Shown: positions 6,451-14,672 of the stretch, piece by piece
Layout: each line of letters opens with the position of its first letter
Numbering within the stretch: the stretch's first letter is position 1
Assembly (NCBI GenBank): GCA_903925515.1
Contig: CAIYFP010000579.1
Coordinates: 1-17,353, forward strand
Source of the DNA: an uncultured Verrucomicrobiota bacterium
Lineage (GTDB): Bacteria > Verrucomicrobiota > Verrucomicrobiia > Limisphaerales > UBA9464
Direction of reading: 5' to 3'
DNA length: 17,353 nt
Notes under the pieces: generated by a model
What the model was told of the DNA's origin: nothing
Databases searched by the model: none
What the model saw: only the letters and a program-made list of their open reading frames with translations
Position numbers and translations under genes: made by a program

Positions 6451-9400
6451 ATGAAGGTTCCCCTTGGATGGTTGTGCACGGCCGTGGCGTGCTGGCTCAT
6501 GGGCGCGGCGGGCGCGGCGAATGCCGCGGAGTCCTTGGTCCTCAACGCGCGGGCGCGGGTCCGGACGGGCGCGGGCACGAATGATTGGGCGCCCCGGGAG
6601 ACGGCGGTGCAATGGGATCCGGCGCGCACGGCCGTGGTGGTGTGCGACATGTGGGACAAGCACCATTGTCCGGACGCGACGGGGCGTGTGGGCGAGATGA
6701 CGCCGAGGATGAACCAGTTGATCGCGTCGCTGCGCGGGAAGGGCTGCCTTGTGATCCATTGCCCGAGCGACACGATGGACTTCTACAAGGACCATCCGGG
6801 GCGCGCGTTGGCGCGTTCGGCGCCCGCGGTGGAGACACGGGTGCCGTTGGAGAGCTGGTGCTCGTTGAAGCCGGAGGTGGAGGGGGCGTTGCCGATCGAC
6901 GACTCCGACGGGGGCTGCGACGGCTGCCCGGACTGCCCGTCGTTCAAGGCGTGGAGCCGGCAGCATCCGGCGATCGAGATCCGGGACGGGGACGCGGTCA
7001 CGGACTCGTCGGAGGCCTACTACCTGATGCGGCAGCGCGGGATCACGAACGTCCTCGTGATGGGGGTGCACATCAACATGTGCGTGCTGGGGCGCCCGTT
7101 CTCGATCCGGCAGATGGTGCGGCAGGGGCAGAACGTGCTGCTGGTGCGGGACATGACGGACTCGATGTACAACCATCGCAAGGCGCCGTACGTCCCGCAT
7201 TTCCGGGGGACGGAGCTGGTGGTGGAGCACATCGAGAAGTTCTGGTGCCCGAGCGTGACGAGCGCGCAGGTCCTGGGGGGCGAGCCGTTCCGTTTCCAGG
7301 GGGACAAGGTCCGGCGCGTGGCGTTGGTGATCGGCGAGAACGAGTACCGGACATGGGAGACGTTGCCGGAGTTTGCGCGCGAGCATCTGGGGTTCCGGGG
7401 CTTCCAGATCGACAGGGTGGAGGCGTCGGAGAGGGAGGGCGACGGCGACTTCAAGAACTGGGAGGCCATCCGCGGGGCGGACCTTGTGGTGGTCAGCGTC
7501 CGGAGGCGGCCCGCGCCGGCCGGGATGCTGGCCCTGATCCGCGAGCACGTGGCGGCGGGCAAGCCGTTGGTGGGGATCCGCACGGCGAGCCATGCCTTCG
7601 CCGCGCGCGGCGCCGAGTTCGCGGCCGAACGTTCCTGGCCGACGTTCGACGAGGACGTCCTTGGGGCGAGGTACATGGACCACTACGGCAAGGGGCCGGG
7701 GCGGCGGACGAGGGTGCGGCAGGCGACGGAGACGGCGGGTCATCCGGTGCTGGCGGGCGTGGACGCGGAGGGGCTCTTCGAGTCGCACCTGTACCGGAGC
7801 CGAAACCTGTACCGGACGGTGACGCCGTTGCTGGTGGGGCGGACGGAGGACGGGAAGTCGGACGAGGAACCGGTGGCGTGGGTGAACACGCGGGACAACC
7901 GGAGGGTTTTCTACACGTCGTTGGGGGCGCCGGAGGACTTTGCGCGGCCGATGTTCCGTCGGCTGCTCCTGAACGGGATGTTGTGGGCGCTGGGCGAGTT
8001 CATCCCGCCCGGTCCCATGGCCCCGGGGAAGCCGGCGGCGACGCCCGGGGCGGCGCCGGGAGGATCCGGGCCGGGTGCAAGCGAGGGCGGCAAGAAGGCG
8101 GAGTTGCGTCCGGCGGGCCCGTTGCCTCCGGCCGAGGCGGCGACGCGCTTCGAGTTGATGCCGGGCCTTGCATGGGACCTTGTGCTTGCGGAGCCGGACA
8201 TCGCGCAGCCGGTGTTCCTGACGTTCGACGAGCGGGGCCGGATGTGGGTGGTGGAATACCGGCAATACCCGCATCCGGCGGGCGTGAAGATGGTGTCGCG
8301 GGACAACTTCTGGCGGGCGGTGTACGACCGGGTCCCGCCGCCGCCGCCGCATCATTTCAAGGGTCTCGACCGCATCAGCGTGCACGAGGACGGGGACGGC
8401 GACGGGACGTTTGAGTCGCACAAGGTGTTCGTGGACGGGCTGAACATCGCGACGAGCGTGGCGTTTGGCCGGGGCGGGGTGTGGGTGTTGAACCCGCCGT
8501 ACCTGCTGTTCTACCCGGACCGGAACGGCGACGACGTTCCGGACGGGGATCCGGAGGTGCGGTTGTCGGGGTTCGGGCTGGAGGACACGCACTCGGTGGC
8601 GAACTCGCTGCGATGGGGGCCGGACGGGTGGTTGTACGGGTGCCAGGGGTCCACGGTGACGGGGAACATCCTCGTGCATGGGGCGGATGGACGGCCGTTG
8701 TCGCCAAGGCCGGTGTACTCGCAGGGGCAGAACATCTGGAGGTACCATCCGCCGCGGCGCGTCTATGAGGTGTTCAGCGAGGGCGGCGGGAATGCGTTCG
8801 GGCTGGAGCTGGACTCGGCGGGCCGGGTCTTTTCCGGGCACAACGGCGGCAACACGCGGGGCTTCCATTACATGCAGGGAGCCTACTTGCAGAAGGGCTT
8901 CGACAAGCATGGGCCGTTGTCGAACCCGCACGCGTACGGGTATTTCCCGGCGATGGCGCACCCGGACGTGGATCGGTTCACGCACACGTTCGTGATCGAG
9001 GACTCGGGCGGGTTGGGCGAGGCGTTCCGGGGAAGGTTGTTCGGGGTGGAGCCCTTGCAGGGGCGGGTGGTGGTCTCGGAGCTGAGCCGGGACGGATCGA
9101 CGTTCCGGACGCGCGACGTGGGCCATGCGGTGAAGGGCACGGACCCATGGTTCCGGCCGGTGGACATCAAGCAGGGGCCGGACGGCGCGTTGTACGTGTG
9201 CGACTGGTACGACCGGCAGGTGAACCATTACCGGAACCACGAGGGGCAGGTGGACCCGACGAACGGGCGTGTGTACCGGCTGCGTGGGACGGGGGCGCGC
9301 CCGGGACGGATGCCATCCATGGCCGGGCTGGATGCGAGGGCCCTGGCTGGAAGGCTGGGAGATGGCAACCGGTTCGTCCGCCAGACGGCGTTGCGAATGC

Positions 9401-11031
9401 TTGCGGACCAGCAGGACGCGGGCGTGGCGCCGGCGCTGGAGGCGCTGTTGGAGGCGCCGGGAGACGGGGGCGTGAACGCGCGTCTCGAGGCCCTGTGGGC
9501 GCTGCGACAGCTTGGCTGGATGAACGCGGCGCGCGCGGGGAGGTTGATGGGACACCCGGACCCGCAGGTGCGTCTTTGGGCTGTGCGATGGGCTGGCGAC
9601 GAGGGGAATGTTGCCGGGGGATTGTCGGCGCGCATGGCCACGTTGGCGGCGTCGGAGGGGGACGTGGAGGTGCGGGCGCAGCTGGCGTGCACGGCGCGCC
9701 GGATGAAGGCGGCTGAGGGCATGCCGGTGGTGCGGGCGTTGATGATGCACGACGAGGACGCACGGGATGCGCGGCAGCCGTTGCTGCTGTGGTGGGCGGT
9801 GGAGGGTTGGTGCGAGACGGATCGTGAAGCCGTGTTGTCGGTGTTGGACGAGCGCGAGCTCTGGCGTGCGCCCCTCGTTCAGGAACAGATTCTTGGCCGG
9901 CTTGCCCGGCGCTGGGCCGCGACGGGGAAGTCGGACGACCTGAGGTCGATGGCCCGGTTGTTTCGTGCATCGCCGGACGTGGCGTCCACGGCGCGGCTGG
10001 TGAAGGGCTTCGAGGATGCGACGCGCGGGCGTGCGTTGCCCGCGTTGCCGGAGGAGTTGGTGGCGGCGATGGAGTCGGCGGGGGCGGACTCGGTCTTGAT
10101 TGGGTTGAGGCGGGGCAAGCCGGAGGCCATCGAGAGGGCGTTGCAGGTCGTCTCGGACGAGAAGGCCGACGCGGGGACGCGGGTGCAATGGATTCAGGCG
10201 CTGGGGGAGGTCCGGGCGGCGGGCGCGAGGCGTGCGTTGCTGGCGTTGGTGCGAGACGGGAAGAACGCGGAGGTCCGGCGCGCCGCGCTGGGGGCGTTGC
10301 AGTCGGAGGGCGACGCGGCGGTGGGCACGGAGCTGGTCGCGATGCTGGGGTCGTTGCCGGGACCGGTTCGCGGGGCGGCGGTCTCGGTGCTGGCGTCGCG
10401 TCCGGGCTGGGCGATGGCTTTGATGCGGGCGGTGGAGTCGGGCGGCGTGCCGTTGCAAGCGGTGCCGCTGGACGTGGCGCGCCGGCTCAAGGCCTTGCCG
10501 GGCGAGGAGGCGATGCGATTGACGGGCCTGCTGTGGCCGAGCCTGAAGCAGGCGACGACGGCGGAGATGGAAAAAGAGGTTGGGCGGCTGGTGGAGGTGG
10601 TGAACGCGGCGACGGGGAATCCGTACCCGGGCAAGAAGCTGTTCGTGGAGACATGCGGCGGGTGCCATCGGTTGTTTGCGCGGGGCGGCGAGGTGGGGCC
10701 GGACCTGACGACGTACCAGCGGACCGACCTTGCGAACTTGGTGCTGAACATCGTGAACCCGGGGGCGGAGGTGCGGGAGGGATACGAGGCATTCGTGGCG
10801 GAGACGAAGGACGGACGGAGCCTTGCGGGGTTCGTGGTGGAAAAGGACGCGCAACGGGTCGTGTTGCGGACGTCGGATGGGCCGGCGGTGGCGTTGGCGA
10901 CGTCGGAGCTGGCGTCGATGGAGCCGATGGGCGGGAGCCTGATGCCGGAGGGGTTGCTGGCGGGGCTGACGGACCAGCAGGTGCGGGACTTGTTCGCGTA
11001 CCTGCGCTCGACGCAGCCGCTGAATGATTGA
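6451..11031 (+). CDS. Secreted isochorismatase-ThuA-PVC dehydrogenase-cytochrome c fusion
   Basis: This 1526-aa protein has a Sec signal peptide (residues 1 to ~24, MKVPLGWLCTAVACWLMGAA...). Domains in order: isochorismatase-like cysteine hydrolase ~55-270, with Asp66 in VCDMWD and nucleophile Cys211 in NMCVLGRPF; ThuA-like ~288-518; Pro/Gly/Ala linker ~519-560; PVC-type putative membrane-bound dehydrogenase/beta-propeller (TIGR02604-like) ~563-950, with calcium-type loops DGDGDG 647-652 and DRNGDDVPDGD 690-700; HEAT-like repeats ~955-1385; C-terminal PVC-type haem domain (TIGR02603-like) ~1390-1526 with CGGCH at 1402-1406 binding haem c. It probably acts in the periplasm, oxidising a sugar-like or other small substrate and passing electrons through the haem; the substrate is unknown. 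The start at 6451 was chosen for the signal peptide and an upstream GGGGAGGG (6431-6438). An upstream in-frame ATG at 6280 lies inside the mobile relic. Confidence 0.93.
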   Translation: MKVPLGWLCTAVACWLMGAAGAANAAESLVLNARARVRTGAGTNDWAPRETAVQWDPARTAVVVCDMWDKHHCPDATGRVGEMTPRMNQLIASLRGKGCLVIHCPSDTMDFYKDHPGRALARSAPAVETRVPLESWCSLKPEVEGALPIDDSDGGCDGCPDCPSFKAWSRQHPAIEIRDGDAVTDSSEAYYLMRQRGITNVLVMGVHINMCVLGRPFSIRQMVRQGQNVLLVRDMTDSMYNHRKAPYVPHFRGTELVVEHIEKFWCPSVTSAQVLGGEPFRFQGDKVRRVALVIGENEYRTWETLPEFAREHLGFRGFQIDRVEASEREGDGDFKNWEAIRGADLVVVSVRRRPAPAGMLALIREHVAAGKPLVGIRTASHAFAARGAEFAAERSWPTFDEDVLGARYMDHYGKGPGRRTRVRQATETAGHPVLAGVDAEGLFESHLYRSRNLYRTVTPLLVGRTEDGKSDEEPVAWVNTRDNRRVFYTSLGAPEDFARPMFRRLLLNGMLWALGEFIPPGPMAPGKPAATPGAAPGGSGPGASEGGKKAELRPAGPLPPAEAATRFELMPGLAWDLVLAEPDIAQPVFLTFDERGRMWVVEYRQYPHPAGVKMVSRDNFWRAVYDRVPPPPPHHFKGLDRISVHEDGDGDGTFESHKVFVDGLNIATSVAFGRGGVWVLNPPYLLFYPDRNGDDVPDGDPEVRLSGFGLEDTHSVANSLRWGPDGWLYGCQGSTVTGNILVHGADGRPLSPRPVYSQGQNIWRYHPPRRVYEVFSEGGGNAFGLELDSAGRVFSGHNGGNTRGFHYMQGAYLQKGFDKHGPLSNPHAYGYFPAMAHPDVDRFTHTFVIEDSGGLGEAFRGRLFGVEPLQGRVVVSELSRDGSTFRTRDVGHAVKGTDPWFRPVDIKQGPDGALYVCDWYDRQVNHYRNHEGQVDPTNGRVYRLRGTGARPGRMPSMAGLDARALAGRLGDGNRFVRQTALRMLADQQDAGVAPALEALLEAPGDGGVNARLEALWALRQLGWMNAARAGRLMGHPDPQVRLWAVRWAGDEGNVAGGLSARMATLAASEGDVEVRAQLACTARRMKAAEGMPVVRALMMHDEDARDARQPLLLWWAVEGWCETDREAVLSVLDERELWRAPLVQEQILGRLARRWAATGKSDDLRSMARLFRASPDVASTARLVKGFEDATRGRALPALPEELVAAMESAGADSVLIGLRRGKPEAIERALQVVSDEKADAGTRVQWIQALGEVRAAGARRALLALVRDGKNAEVRRAALGALQSEGDAAVGTELVAMLGSLPGPVRGAAVSVLASRPGWAMALMRAVESGGVPLQAVPLDVARRLKALPGEEAMRLTGLLWPSLKQATTAEMEKEVGRLVEVVNAATGNPYPGKKLFVETCGGCHRLFARGGEVGPDLTTYQRTDLANLVLNIVNPGAEVREGYEAFVAETKDGRSLAGFVVEKDAQRVVLRTSDGPAVALATSELASMEPMGGSLMPEGLLAGLTDQQVRDLFAYLRSTQPLND

Positions 11032-11052
11032 GGGGAGCGGGAGGCGGGGTGC

Positions 11053-11060
11053 GAGGGAGG
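11053..11060 (+). promoter_or_regulatory. Ribosome-binding site of the nucleoside phosphorylase gene
   Basis: GAGGGAGG ends 7 nt before ATG 11068 and fixes that start. It lies in the 36-bp gap after the fusion gene, which suggests co-transcription with independent translation initiation. Confidence 0.65.
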
Positions 11061-11067
11061 CTGCAAC

Positions 11068-12384
11068 ATGGTGACGTGGATTGAGGCAAAGCGGGATGGG
11101 GGAAGGCTTTCGGACGCGGCGATCCGGGAGTTCGTGGGGAGGGTGGTGACGGACGACCCGGCGCGTCGGCTGGAGGACGGGCCGGTGGCGGCCTTGCTGA
11201 TGGCGATCTTGTTCCGCGGATTGGATGACGGGGAGCGGCGTTGCCTGACGTTGGCGATGCGGGACTCGGGCGAGGTGTTGCGATTCGGGCGGGACGCGGG
11301 CCGGCCGGTGGTGGACAAGCATTCGACGGGCGGTGTTGGGGACAAGGTGTCGTTGCCCTTGGCTCCGTTGCTGGCGAGCCTTGGGTTTCGGGTGCCGATG
11401 GTCTCGGGGCGCGGCCTTGGGATCACGGGCGGGACGTTGGACAAGCTGGAGTCGATCCCTGGCTTCACGACGCGACTGGAGCGGGCGCGGCTGGAGGCGC
11501 AGGTGGAGGAGCTCGGGGTGGCGATGGCGGGCCAGACGGAGCGGATGGTGCCGGCGGATCGCCGACTGTACGCGCTCCGGGACGTGACGGGCACGGTGCC
11601 GAGCATGGACCTGATCGTGGCGTCGATCCTGTCGAAGAAGCTTGCGGAGGGATTGGAGGCGCTGGTGCTGGACGTGAAGTTCGGGGGCGGCGCGTTCATG
11701 CGGGAGCGTGCGGCGGCGGAGGAGCTGGCGAGGCGACTGGTGGGGTTGGCGAAGGATTGCGGCGTGCGCACGCGGGCGTTGATCACGGACATGGACACGC
11801 CGCTGGGCCGGAGCGCGGGGAACTGGCTGGAGGTGAAGGAGTCGGTGGCTTGCTTGTCCGGGGGCGGTCCGGCGGACGTGCGGGCGCTGGTGGTGGAATG
11901 CGCGGCGCAATTGCTCGTGGAGACGGGGCAAGTTGCCGACGAGGAGGCGGGACGGGCGCGTGCCGGGGAGGAACTGGAGTCGGGGCGGCCCCTGGAGCGA
12001 TGGAACCGGTTGTTGATGGCGCAGGGCGCGGACATGGCGCGGACGGCGTCGATGTTGTGCGCGGACGCGCTGGCGCCCTGCGTGGGGGAGGTGAGGGCGG
12101 GACGTGGCGGGTGGGTTCGGAGTTGCGCGGCCCGGGTGGTGGGGGAGGTGGTGCGGGACCTTGGGGGCGGGCGATTGACGCCGGGGGCCGGGGTGGACCC
12201 CTGGGTGGGGGTGGACCGGATGGCGAAGCCCGGGGAGAAGGTGGCGGCGGGGGACGTGGTGTGCCGGGTGCACGGCCGGGACCGCGGCGCGGTGGAGGCT
12301 GCGATGGCGCGCATGGAGGGGGCGTTCGAGGTGGGGGACGAGCCGCCGCCGCCGCGACCCGACGGGTCAACCGAAGCGAGGTAA
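11068..12384 (+). CDS. deoA: Thymidine / pyrimidine-nucleoside phosphorylase
   Basis: This 438-aa cytoplasmic enzyme splits thymidine (and perhaps uridine) with phosphate to base and (deoxy)ribose-1-phosphate in pyrimidine salvage. The family signature SGRGLGITGGTLDKLE starts at residue 113. The phosphate loop KHSTGGVGDK starts at Lys83. Pyrimidine-binding residues fall at the same numbers as in E. coli DeoA: Arg171 (YALRDVTGTVPS), Ser186 and Lys190 (ASILSKK). The C-terminal PYNP_C-like part contains DRMAKPGEKVAAGDVV. Length matches the family (~435-440). The extreme C-terminus (after ~425) is a Pro-rich, probably disordered tail. It follows the cytochrome fusion by 36 bp on the same strand and may share its transcript, though no functional link is obvious. 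The choice between DeoA and Pdp specificity cannot be made here. Confidence 0.95.
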   Translation: MVTWIEAKRDGGRLSDAAIREFVGRVVTDDPARRLEDGPVAALLMAILFRGLDDGERRCLTLAMRDSGEVLRFGRDAGRPVVDKHSTGGVGDKVSLPLAPLLASLGFRVPMVSGRGLGITGGTLDKLESIPGFTTRLERARLEAQVEELGVAMAGQTERMVPADRRLYALRDVTGTVPSMDLIVASILSKKLAEGLEALVLDVKFGGGAFMRERAAAEELARRLVGLAKDCGVRTRALITDMDTPLGRSAGNWLEVKESVACLSGGGPADVRALVVECAAQLLVETGQVADEEAGRARAGEELESGRPLERWNRLLMAQGADMARTASMLCADALAPCVGEVRAGRGGWVRSCAARVVGEVVRDLGGGRLTPGAGVDPWVGVDRMAKPGEKVAAGDVVCRVHGRDRGAVEAAMARMEGAFEVGDEPPPPRPDGSTEAR

Positions 12385-12515
12385 CGCGGTCAACTCAGCT
12401 GGCACGGTTCTGCTGCAACACCCCCATGCCTTCGCCCCGATCCGCGCGCGGGGAGTTTTTGGGTGCCCGGTTCTCGCCTCATGCGGGGCTCGCGTCGGGG
12501 GGATCCCGCAGGTCC

Positions 12516-12542
12516 TCCTCGCGTCTTGGCGTGTTCGCGTGA
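12516..12542 (-). repeat. TTCGCG-type intergenic repeat, left arm
   Basis: A 27-bp stretch beginning TCCTCGCG and ending TTCGCGTGA matches the reverse complement of 12600-12626 at 22 of 27 positions. The wording (gcgtcttggcgtgttcgcgtga) belongs to the common family of intergenic sequences built on iterated CTTCGCG units in many bacteria (from memory). Confidence 0.5.
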
Positions 12543-12599
12543 TTCGAGGAGCCAGGCCGCCCCAGCGCTGATTGGATGGTGCATGCCGCGGGGATCTCC

Positions 12600-12626
12600 T
12601 TACGCGAAGGCGCGAAGGCGCGAGGA
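12600..12626 (+). repeat. TTCGCG-type intergenic repeat, right arm
   Basis: TTACGCGAAGGCGCGAAGGC followed by GCGAGGA is internally iterated (GCGAAGGC twice) and inverted relative to 12516-12542, with a 57-bp spacer. Together the arms form an imperfect palindrome able to fold as a long stem-loop or cruciform. Confidence 0.5.
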
Positions 12627-12799
12627 CTGCGGCTCCTGGATGCGCATGCTGAGGTCGGTGTCCATCCGCCACGATGGCGTGTTGGCACGCAGCCTTCGGC
12701 CATTCGCCCGCTTGCGGATCGCGGGTTTCCCAACGCCTTGCGCGGGGATTTGGGCTTGTTCCTTCGAGGAAGACCCCTCCGTCTTCAACGATGGCCCTT

Positions 12800-12833
12800 C
12801 CCCTTCGAGCCTTGAGAGCGAGGGCTTGAGGGG
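12800..12833. terminator. Possible stem-loop between convergent deoA and endonuclease genes
   Basis: CCCCT-t-CGAGCC pairs with GGCTTG-AGGGG (11 bp including one G-U, one bulged T) around an 11-nt loop. It lies between two convergent genes, where a bidirectional terminator is expected, but it is 415 bp after deoA and 148 bp after the endonuclease stop, and neither side has a T-run. The role is uncertain. Confidence 0.25.
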
Positions 12834-12980
12834 TCTTGAACGGAGGGATCGGGGGTGTACCGGCTTGGCCTCGGGGAGATGGCAGCGGGTCGAGCCTGAG
12901 CCATGATGGATTTGCCACCTTCTCGATCAGGCCGGAGGCGGGATGGGTCCGGCACGTGGCGGGGCCGGGCCCGGGGCGGC

Positions 12981-14513
12981 TCAGTTTCGCCATGCCGGGT
13001 CGTGGATGACGAACTGGAGGCGGCCCTTGTAGGTGCCGAGCTCGCCGACGAAGCGGACGTTGTCGCCGGGCTTCCATGCACGGAGGGATTCCTTGAGGTC
13101 ACGGTCGAAGGAGTGCAGGGCGAAGCGTCGGCCGCCGACGGTGACCTCGAAGGGGCGGCCTTGGGGGACGACGGCATCGACGACGAAGAGCTCGCCGATG
13201 GCTTGGGCGATGGCGTCCGGGGATGCCTTGGCCAGGAAGGCGGCGTTGCGGAGCCGGGAACGGTCGAGGGAAGGGTATCCGACCTTGAGGGCGGCGGCGG
13301 GGTTGGCGGCGAGGGCGTCGGGCTGGGCGAGGTCGCGGGTCTTGCGTGTCATGGAGAGGTTGAAGGAGGCGACGAGCGGGAAGTGGTCGCTGGTGCCCGC
13401 ACCGGGGCCATGGGAGGTCCAACGCCATGGGAGGTTGAGGGGCGGCTGGGCATTGGTGCCGGGGAGTATCAAGGGGGAGAAGGAGCCGTCGATGAACTCG
13501 ACGCCGGTGCCGTCGAGCATGCCGCGGGAGACGATGAGGTGCATGAGGGTCCCCCACTCGCCGTCGAACTCGTCGGAGAGGCGGCGTTCGGGTGGGAGCT
13601 CGTGCCAGAGGTTGTAGAGGGCGGGGCCGCCGGGCCTTGCGAGGGCGGGCTTGATGCCTTGGGAGCCGAGGACGTCCTGGATGCCGGTGCGCCTGAGGTG
13701 GGGGTAGCGTTGGTTCTGGTTGTAGTGGGAGTTGAGGTCGCCACCGATGATGACCTCGGCGTTGGGGTTGGCCCGGAGGAGATCGTCGAGGCGGCGGCGG
13801 AGGACGGAGGCGTTGCCGACGCGTGTTTCCTCGGCGGCGGCGTTGCTGGCTCCGCTTTTCCAGTGGTTGGCGAAGACATGGACGCGCTGGCCATGGACGT
13901 CGAGGACGGCCTCGACGACGCCGCGTGCGCCGGCCGTGCGATGGGTGGCGGAGGAGAGGACGGGGAAGCGGGAGAGGATGACGTTCTTGTGGGCGATGTC
14001 GTCGCGGCCGGCGGGGTCCGGGAAGTCCTCGCCGACGACGGCGAGGTAGCCGTGGAGGCCGATGTCGGAGAGGTGCTTGAGGAGCCATGCCTCGGAGGGG
14101 ACGCCGCGGGTGGAGTCGGTGAGGTCCCCGGAGAGCATTTGCCTTGCGGAGGTTCCGCGGTGCTCGGCGAGGAAGCGTGCGATGTCGGGCACCTTGGACT
14201 CCGGGGTGAAGTCGATTTCGAGCTCGCAGAGGATGACGATGTCGGGGCCCGCGCCGCCGGCGACGGACTTCAGGACGCGGCCGATGCCGGCGAGCTTCTG
14301 GAGGAGCTTGGGTGGGCCGTAGGCGTTGGGGTCGTTGGGTTTCTCGGCGTAGTCGTCGAACTTGGAGACGCGGTCCACGTCGAAGAGGTTCTCGACGTTG
14401 TAGGTCATGACGGTGAAGGGGCGGTCCTGGGCGGGCGTGACGTCCGCAAGGGCAAGGCACCGTGCAAGGGCGAGGGCAAGCAACGCGGCGAGGAAGCGAC
14501 GCATGGGGGCCAT
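12981..14513 (-). CDS. Secreted endonuclease/exonuclease/phosphatase-family protein
   Basis: This 510-aa protein has a hydrophobic signal peptide (residues 1-23) and is probably exported. The EEP fold is shown by TYNVENLFD (Asn39), the metal ligand Glu97 in ILCELE, NHWKS (Asn216, His217), GGDLN (Asp259, Asn261) and SDHFP (Asp376, His377), the full DNase I-like catalytic set. It likely hydrolyses phosphodiester bonds in nucleic acid or another phosphate ester outside the cytoplasm; the substrate is unknown. After the EEP domain (~30-390), the last ~110 residues (GRPFEVTVGGRRFALHSF... to VRFVGELGTYKGRLQFVIHDP) look like a small beta-barrel, OB-fold-like domain. ATG 14513 and ATG 14504 (MRRFLAALL) are both possible starts; neither has a clear Shine-Dalgarno. 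The Cys at 19 is preceded by Arg, so there is no lipobox. It is divergent from imuA, 159 bp away. Confidence 0.88.
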   Translation of the reverse strand: MAPMRRFLAALLALALARCLALADVTPAQDRPFTVMTYNVENLFDVDRVSKFDDYAEKPNDPNAYGPPKLLQKLAGIGRVLKSVAGGAGPDIVILCELEIDFTPESKVPDIARFLAEHRGTSARQMLSGDLTDSTRGVPSEAWLLKHLSDIGLHGYLAVVGEDFPDPAGRDDIAHKNVILSRFPVLSSATHRTAGARGVVEAVLDVHGQRVHVFANHWKSGASNAAAEETRVGNASVLRRRLDDLLRANPNAEVIIGGDLNSHYNQNQRYPHLRRTGIQDVLGSQGIKPALARPGGPALYNLWHELPPERRLSDEFDGEWGTLMHLIVSRGMLDGTGVEFIDGSFSPLILPGTNAQPPLNLPWRWTSHGPGAGTSDHFPLVASFNLSMTRKTRDLAQPDALAANPAAALKVGYPSLDRSRLRNAAFLAKASPDAIAQAIGELFVVDAVVPQGRPFEVTVGGRRFALHSFDRDLKESLRAWKPGDNVRFVGELGTYKGRLQFVIHDPAWRN

Positions 14514-14597
14514 GAAACACCATGGGCCGGGTTGGCCCAGCGAAAAGAGGCGGGGCGAGGCATGCGGCGGGTGGGACTGCGGATGTCCTATCCTTGG

Positions 14598-14610
14598 TGC
14601 AAGGTTTGCA
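14598..14610. promoter_or_regulatory. Short palindrome TGCAA-GGT-TTGCA in the imuA/endonuclease divergent region
   Basis: A perfect 5-bp inverted repeat with a 3-bp spacer lies 62 bp upstream of the imuA start in the only region that can hold its promoter. ImuAB cassettes are usually LexA-controlled, so an operator is expected here. This is the clearest dyad I see, but it does not match the E. coli or Gram-positive LexA consensus. Candidate only. Confidence 0.25.
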
Positions 14611-14672
14611 TTCCATCCGGGCGTTGGGTCGGTACGGTGACGGGCCCGGCAGGGAGGAAAGGCAGGCGAGCG

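Larger units (their letters stand above)
12385..12980. other. Non-coding gap between convergent genes, with intergenic repeats
   Basis: No gene is supported in this stretch of about 600 bp. A minus-strand 236-aa frame covers it but is Arg/Pro/Ala-rich, overlaps the endonuclease gene in another frame, and has no recognisable domain. The gap holds a pair of TTCGCG-type inverted repeats (12516-12542 and 12600-12626) and a hairpin at 12800-12833. Confidence 0.6.

Noticed and set aside
6388..12273. Minus-strand open frame of 1961 codons opposite the fusion gene and deoA
   Set aside because: It spans two well-supported genes on the other strand, has His/Arg/Pro-rich low-complexity composition, and is a compositional shadow.
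12367..13077. 236-codon minus-strand frame filling the convergent gap
   Set aside because: It overlaps the endonuclease coding sequence and the deoA end, has no domain, and crosses the inverted repeats; it is not supported as a gene.
12903..14672. Long in-frame N-terminal extension of ImuA
   Set aside because: The extension lies entirely opposite the endonuclease gene and is Gly/Ala/Glu/Val-rich without domain character; family-like sequence begins at 14673.
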